DNA of 64,000 nt. Source: Norana najaformis (taxonomy: Eukaryota; Annelida; Clitellata; Crassiclitellata; Hormogastridae). Of the stretch, positions 62,050-64,000 are shown in pieces; position 1 is the stretch's first letter; every line of letters begins with the position of its first letter. A program made the translations under genes and the position numbers. The notes under the pieces were generated by a model that did no database searches, had not been told where the DNA came from, and saw nothing but the letters and a program-made list of their open reading frames with translations. Location of the stretch: assembly GCA_964023275.1 (NCBI GenBank), contig OZ029919.1:35069865-35133864 (forward strand). The letters are read 5' to 3'.

Positions 62050-62460
62050 AGTAATCGTAAACTCGAAATTTCTGCAGCACCCAAAGCTAAGTCGCAGTTA
62101 ACAGCTTATTCACAGGCGCTCAGTCAAAGCAAATTCCATAGGCAGGAAGGATCAGATTCGGTTTCAGGTCAAGATCCAAGAGTCAGGTAGTCAGAGAGTC
62201 AGATGACGGCTACGGTGGATAGTGTTTGGAATTGGAGCGACAAGAGAGATGAGGAGAAGACAGATAAGGGGAAGAGAAGGAATGAGGATAGAATTTGCGG
62301 AAGAGAATTTTTCAGGTTTTAGTGGATTAAGGGAGGAAGGTAGAACCCTAACCCTAACCCTAACCTGGGCAGAGATAGCAATGAGCAAGCGTTGGTGAGT
62401 TCATAGGATGGGTCAGATAATTAATTGTCGTAATTCTGGGGGGAGTTTATTATTCGATGT
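62050..62460 (-). repeat. SINE-like element, family A, long copy interrupted by telomere-like repeat
   Basis: Left half: TCGTAAACTCGAAATTTCTG then CAGCACC, GCTTATTCACAGGCGCTCAG, GGTCAAGATCCAAGAGTCAG. Right half matches the 565-930 copy through GGTGGATAGTGTTTGGAATT and, after the telomere-like insert, AATTCTGGGGGGAGTTTATT. It shows the element is at least 350 bp long. Confidence 0.7.
62344..62365. repeat. Interstitial telomere-type repeat (CCCTAA)n
   Basis: Three and a half perfect CCCTAA units (TTAGGG on the minus strand), located inside the family A copy. TTAGGG is the usual animal telomere repeat outside most arthropods and nematodes. Confidence 0.9.
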
Positions 62461-63023
62461 TCGATGGATTTCACGCAAAGAATGACCTTCCATTTGTCGA
62501 TTCATTGACCTCTCACCCCTCGACCTCGCCCTCGACCTCATTTCACTTCTCCTCAAGAGTTAAATCGAAACTGAATCCAACAATTTTCAGCAACATACGT
62601 GTCGATTCCTCCTCTTCTTATCTTTCTTCTTGCTCCTGTTCCAAGCAGCACCCATTCGAACGGACGGCGGTGGTGAAGGATCTGTCCCGATAAATTCATG
62701 GAAAAAAGAGCAGAATCGAGGCCATATGGTCACTATAGAAAAACACGTACGTTTACATTTACATTTACCACCAACAGTAGACGTCTGCTGTCTTCCTTCT
62801 TGACTCCTTGTGACCTTTGGACTTTGACTTGGAACCGAACCTGACGCAACTTGCTGCCGTAATCGTAATTACCGTTGAAATTTTGGTTTCGATTAACCGC
62901 CATGTGCGCATTGACATCTGCTTTCCTTTCGTTAGGTGGCGCCAGTTACTGTCTCAGTCAATTACTGTGTCGCATTTAAATTTCACTCCAAACAGTTATA
63001 GCAATTCTTTAGGCCTGTCGTCT

Positions 63024-63110
63024 TCCTGACAGTGCTACCAGCTCTTCTGACAGTGCTACCAGCTCTTCCTGACAGTGCTACCAGCTCTTCCTGACAGTGC
63101 TACCAGCCAT
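63024..63110. repeat. About 21-bp tandem repeat (CTGACAGTGCTACCAGCTCT)
   Basis: Four copies, spaced 21-22 bp, of CTGACAGTGCTACCAGCTCT, the last diverging after ACCAGC. It sits at the left edge of a LINE-derived fragment. Confidence 0.9.
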
Positions 63111-63139
63111 CCAGTTCTCTGCGATCAGCCACACAAAAC

Positions 63140-63340
63140 CACTTGTCTCTCCTCGACATCAGAGACTATCGGTCTGAATTCTCCCGACGTGGATTCAGCA
63201 ATTCTGCACCAGCATCTGGCATAGTATTCCTCCTTACATTACTCACAACGGTATCTTTACATTACTCACAACGGTATCTCGTTAGACACATTCGTAAGCG
63301 TCTTAAGACGTATTTGTATCGTCTTGTTTTCATTGTATGA
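63140..63340 (+). mobile_element. Non-LTR retrotransposon ORF, C-terminal remnant
   Basis: The + frame reads RSEFSRRGFSNSAPASG, then IRKRLKTYLYRLVF before a stop. The RxFS.SAP...LKTYLF pattern is typical of the C-terminus of LINE reverse transcriptase ORFs (CR1/L2/jockey types). The middle is shifted by a local duplication of ACATTACTCACAACGGTATC, which breaks the expected WNSLP segment. Only the last 65 codons are present. Confidence 0.65.
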
Positions 63341-63429
63341 CCACTGTAACAGTTACCGTTACAGTTACAGTTAACAGGCTAAGTTACCTATATTCGCTTT
63401 TGTGCCTATATCTCCCCATCACCCAACAG

Positions 63430-63689
63430 TCAATTATTTTCAACGGTACAAGCTTGGTGCAGATAATACTTCTTCAGGTAGCCAGTTCGAGTGCTGTACA
63501 ATCCTCTGGCTGAAGAAGAACATTTATAATGTCCAATCGCACCCTCTTACGACAAAATTTCAGACTGTTTCCTCTTAAATGTCCCATTGTTGCTCTCTGG
63601 AAGAAAATTCCCTCGTCTGTGTTCTCGAGTCCATGTAAAATTGTGTAGGTCTTAATAAAGTCACCTCTTATTCTTCCTTCTATCACCAT
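63430..63689 (-). mobile_element. Non-LTR retrotransposon reverse-transcriptase C-terminal fragment, frameshifted
   Basis: The minus frame reads RIRGDFIKTYTILHGLEN...HLRGNSLKFCRKRVRLD, the standard RRxRGDLIxTYKIL...LRGHSxKL...R pattern of LINE ORF2. After about 63520 likeness continues in another frame (SQRIVQHSNWLPEEVLS), showing a frameshift. Only the C-terminal third of the module is present. Confidence 0.8.
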
Positions 63690-63789
63690 CGCTCAGCGAT
63701 GGACATATGGCGTGTTAACACATGCATTACTTACTTATCTACTTACCTACTTACTTACTTACTTATTGTATTGTATTGTATTTTATAAC

Positions 63790-63960
63790 TTATGTAGCTC
63801 TTTTAACAGAACTAAATACTCAGAGGCTCTTCCAGCATGAGAGCCCCTGGGAAATAAGAATGTCTGTAAACAACGAGCTGACTGGACTCTATCACCAATA
63901 GTGACCCTTGTACGAAACGATAGCGGAAGTTCATTCCACAGAGAAGGGCCAACAACAACT
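63790..63960 (-). mobile_element. Second LINE C-terminal fragment
   Basis: The minus frame reads GPSLWNELPLSFR...LFPRG...LKELHKL, the WN.LP...LK..LF end of a LINE ORF. It is separated from the previous fragment by a (CTTA)n block at 63720-63765, which may be a 3'-end microsatellite of such an element. Confidence 0.6.
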
Positions 63961-64000
63961 TACTTACTTACATATTACTTACTTACTTACTTTTCCAAAA
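63960..64000. repeat. (ACTT)n microsatellite running to the window end
   Basis: ACTTACTTACTTAC units, like the block at 63727-63766. Confidence 0.85.

Overview
The window looks like nuclear DNA from an invertebrate animal. Genes are split into many short exons with GT-AG introns of roughly 0.2-1.5 kb. Spacers are rich in GACA/TCTC microsatellites, minisatellites, tRNA-derived SINEs and broken non-LTR retrotransposons, and a short TTAGGG-type tract is present. The phylum cannot be fixed from sequence alone; a lophotrochozoan or basal deuterostome is possible.

Layout. 1-230: first exon of a minus-strand gene cut by the window edge. 2.8-9.8 kb (-): an 11-exon gene I assembled by matching splice sites and reading phase, giving an ARM-repeat / Tudor / ARM-repeat / coiled-coil protein of about 805 aa. 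12.2-22.3 kb (-): a GSE1-like low-complexity nuclear protein, recognised from its C-terminal motif and coiled coil and from an N-terminal SYLEALKKLT-type motif; it is laced with in-frame-length minisatellites. 23.7-33.5 kb: mostly gene-free, very rich in simple repeats. 33.5-36.0 kb (-): one uninterrupted 807-aa ORF built from five related cysteine modules. 36-39 kb: spacer with SINE copies. 39.3-40.1 kb (-): four small phase-compatible exons of an unknown protein. 40.3-42.6 kb (-): cytochrome c oxidase subunit 4 (COX4). 44.3-51.0 kb (+): complete 12-exon mevalonate diphosphate decarboxylase (MVD), 400 aa. 52.9-54.1 kb (+): a decayed, probably transposon-derived gene. 54.9-58.2 kb (+): complete 3-exon aquaporin, 287 aa. 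58.2-64 kb: spacer with microsatellites, SINE copies and several LINE C-terminal fragments.

The recognised genes do not form a pathway. MVD is cytosolic isoprenoid synthesis, COX4 is respiratory complex IV, the aquaporin is a membrane water channel, and the GSE1-like, Tudor and cysteine-module proteins are probably nuclear or RNP-associated. Proximity of GSE1 and COX4 (and MVD) recalls the human 16q24 neighbourhood and may be old conserved linkage. COX4 and MVD are divergently transcribed across a 1.75-kb gap.

Exon boundaries were read by eye. Those of MVD, COX4, aquaporin and most of the Tudor gene are firm because every phase closes; the 5' part of the GSE1-like gene is tentative.
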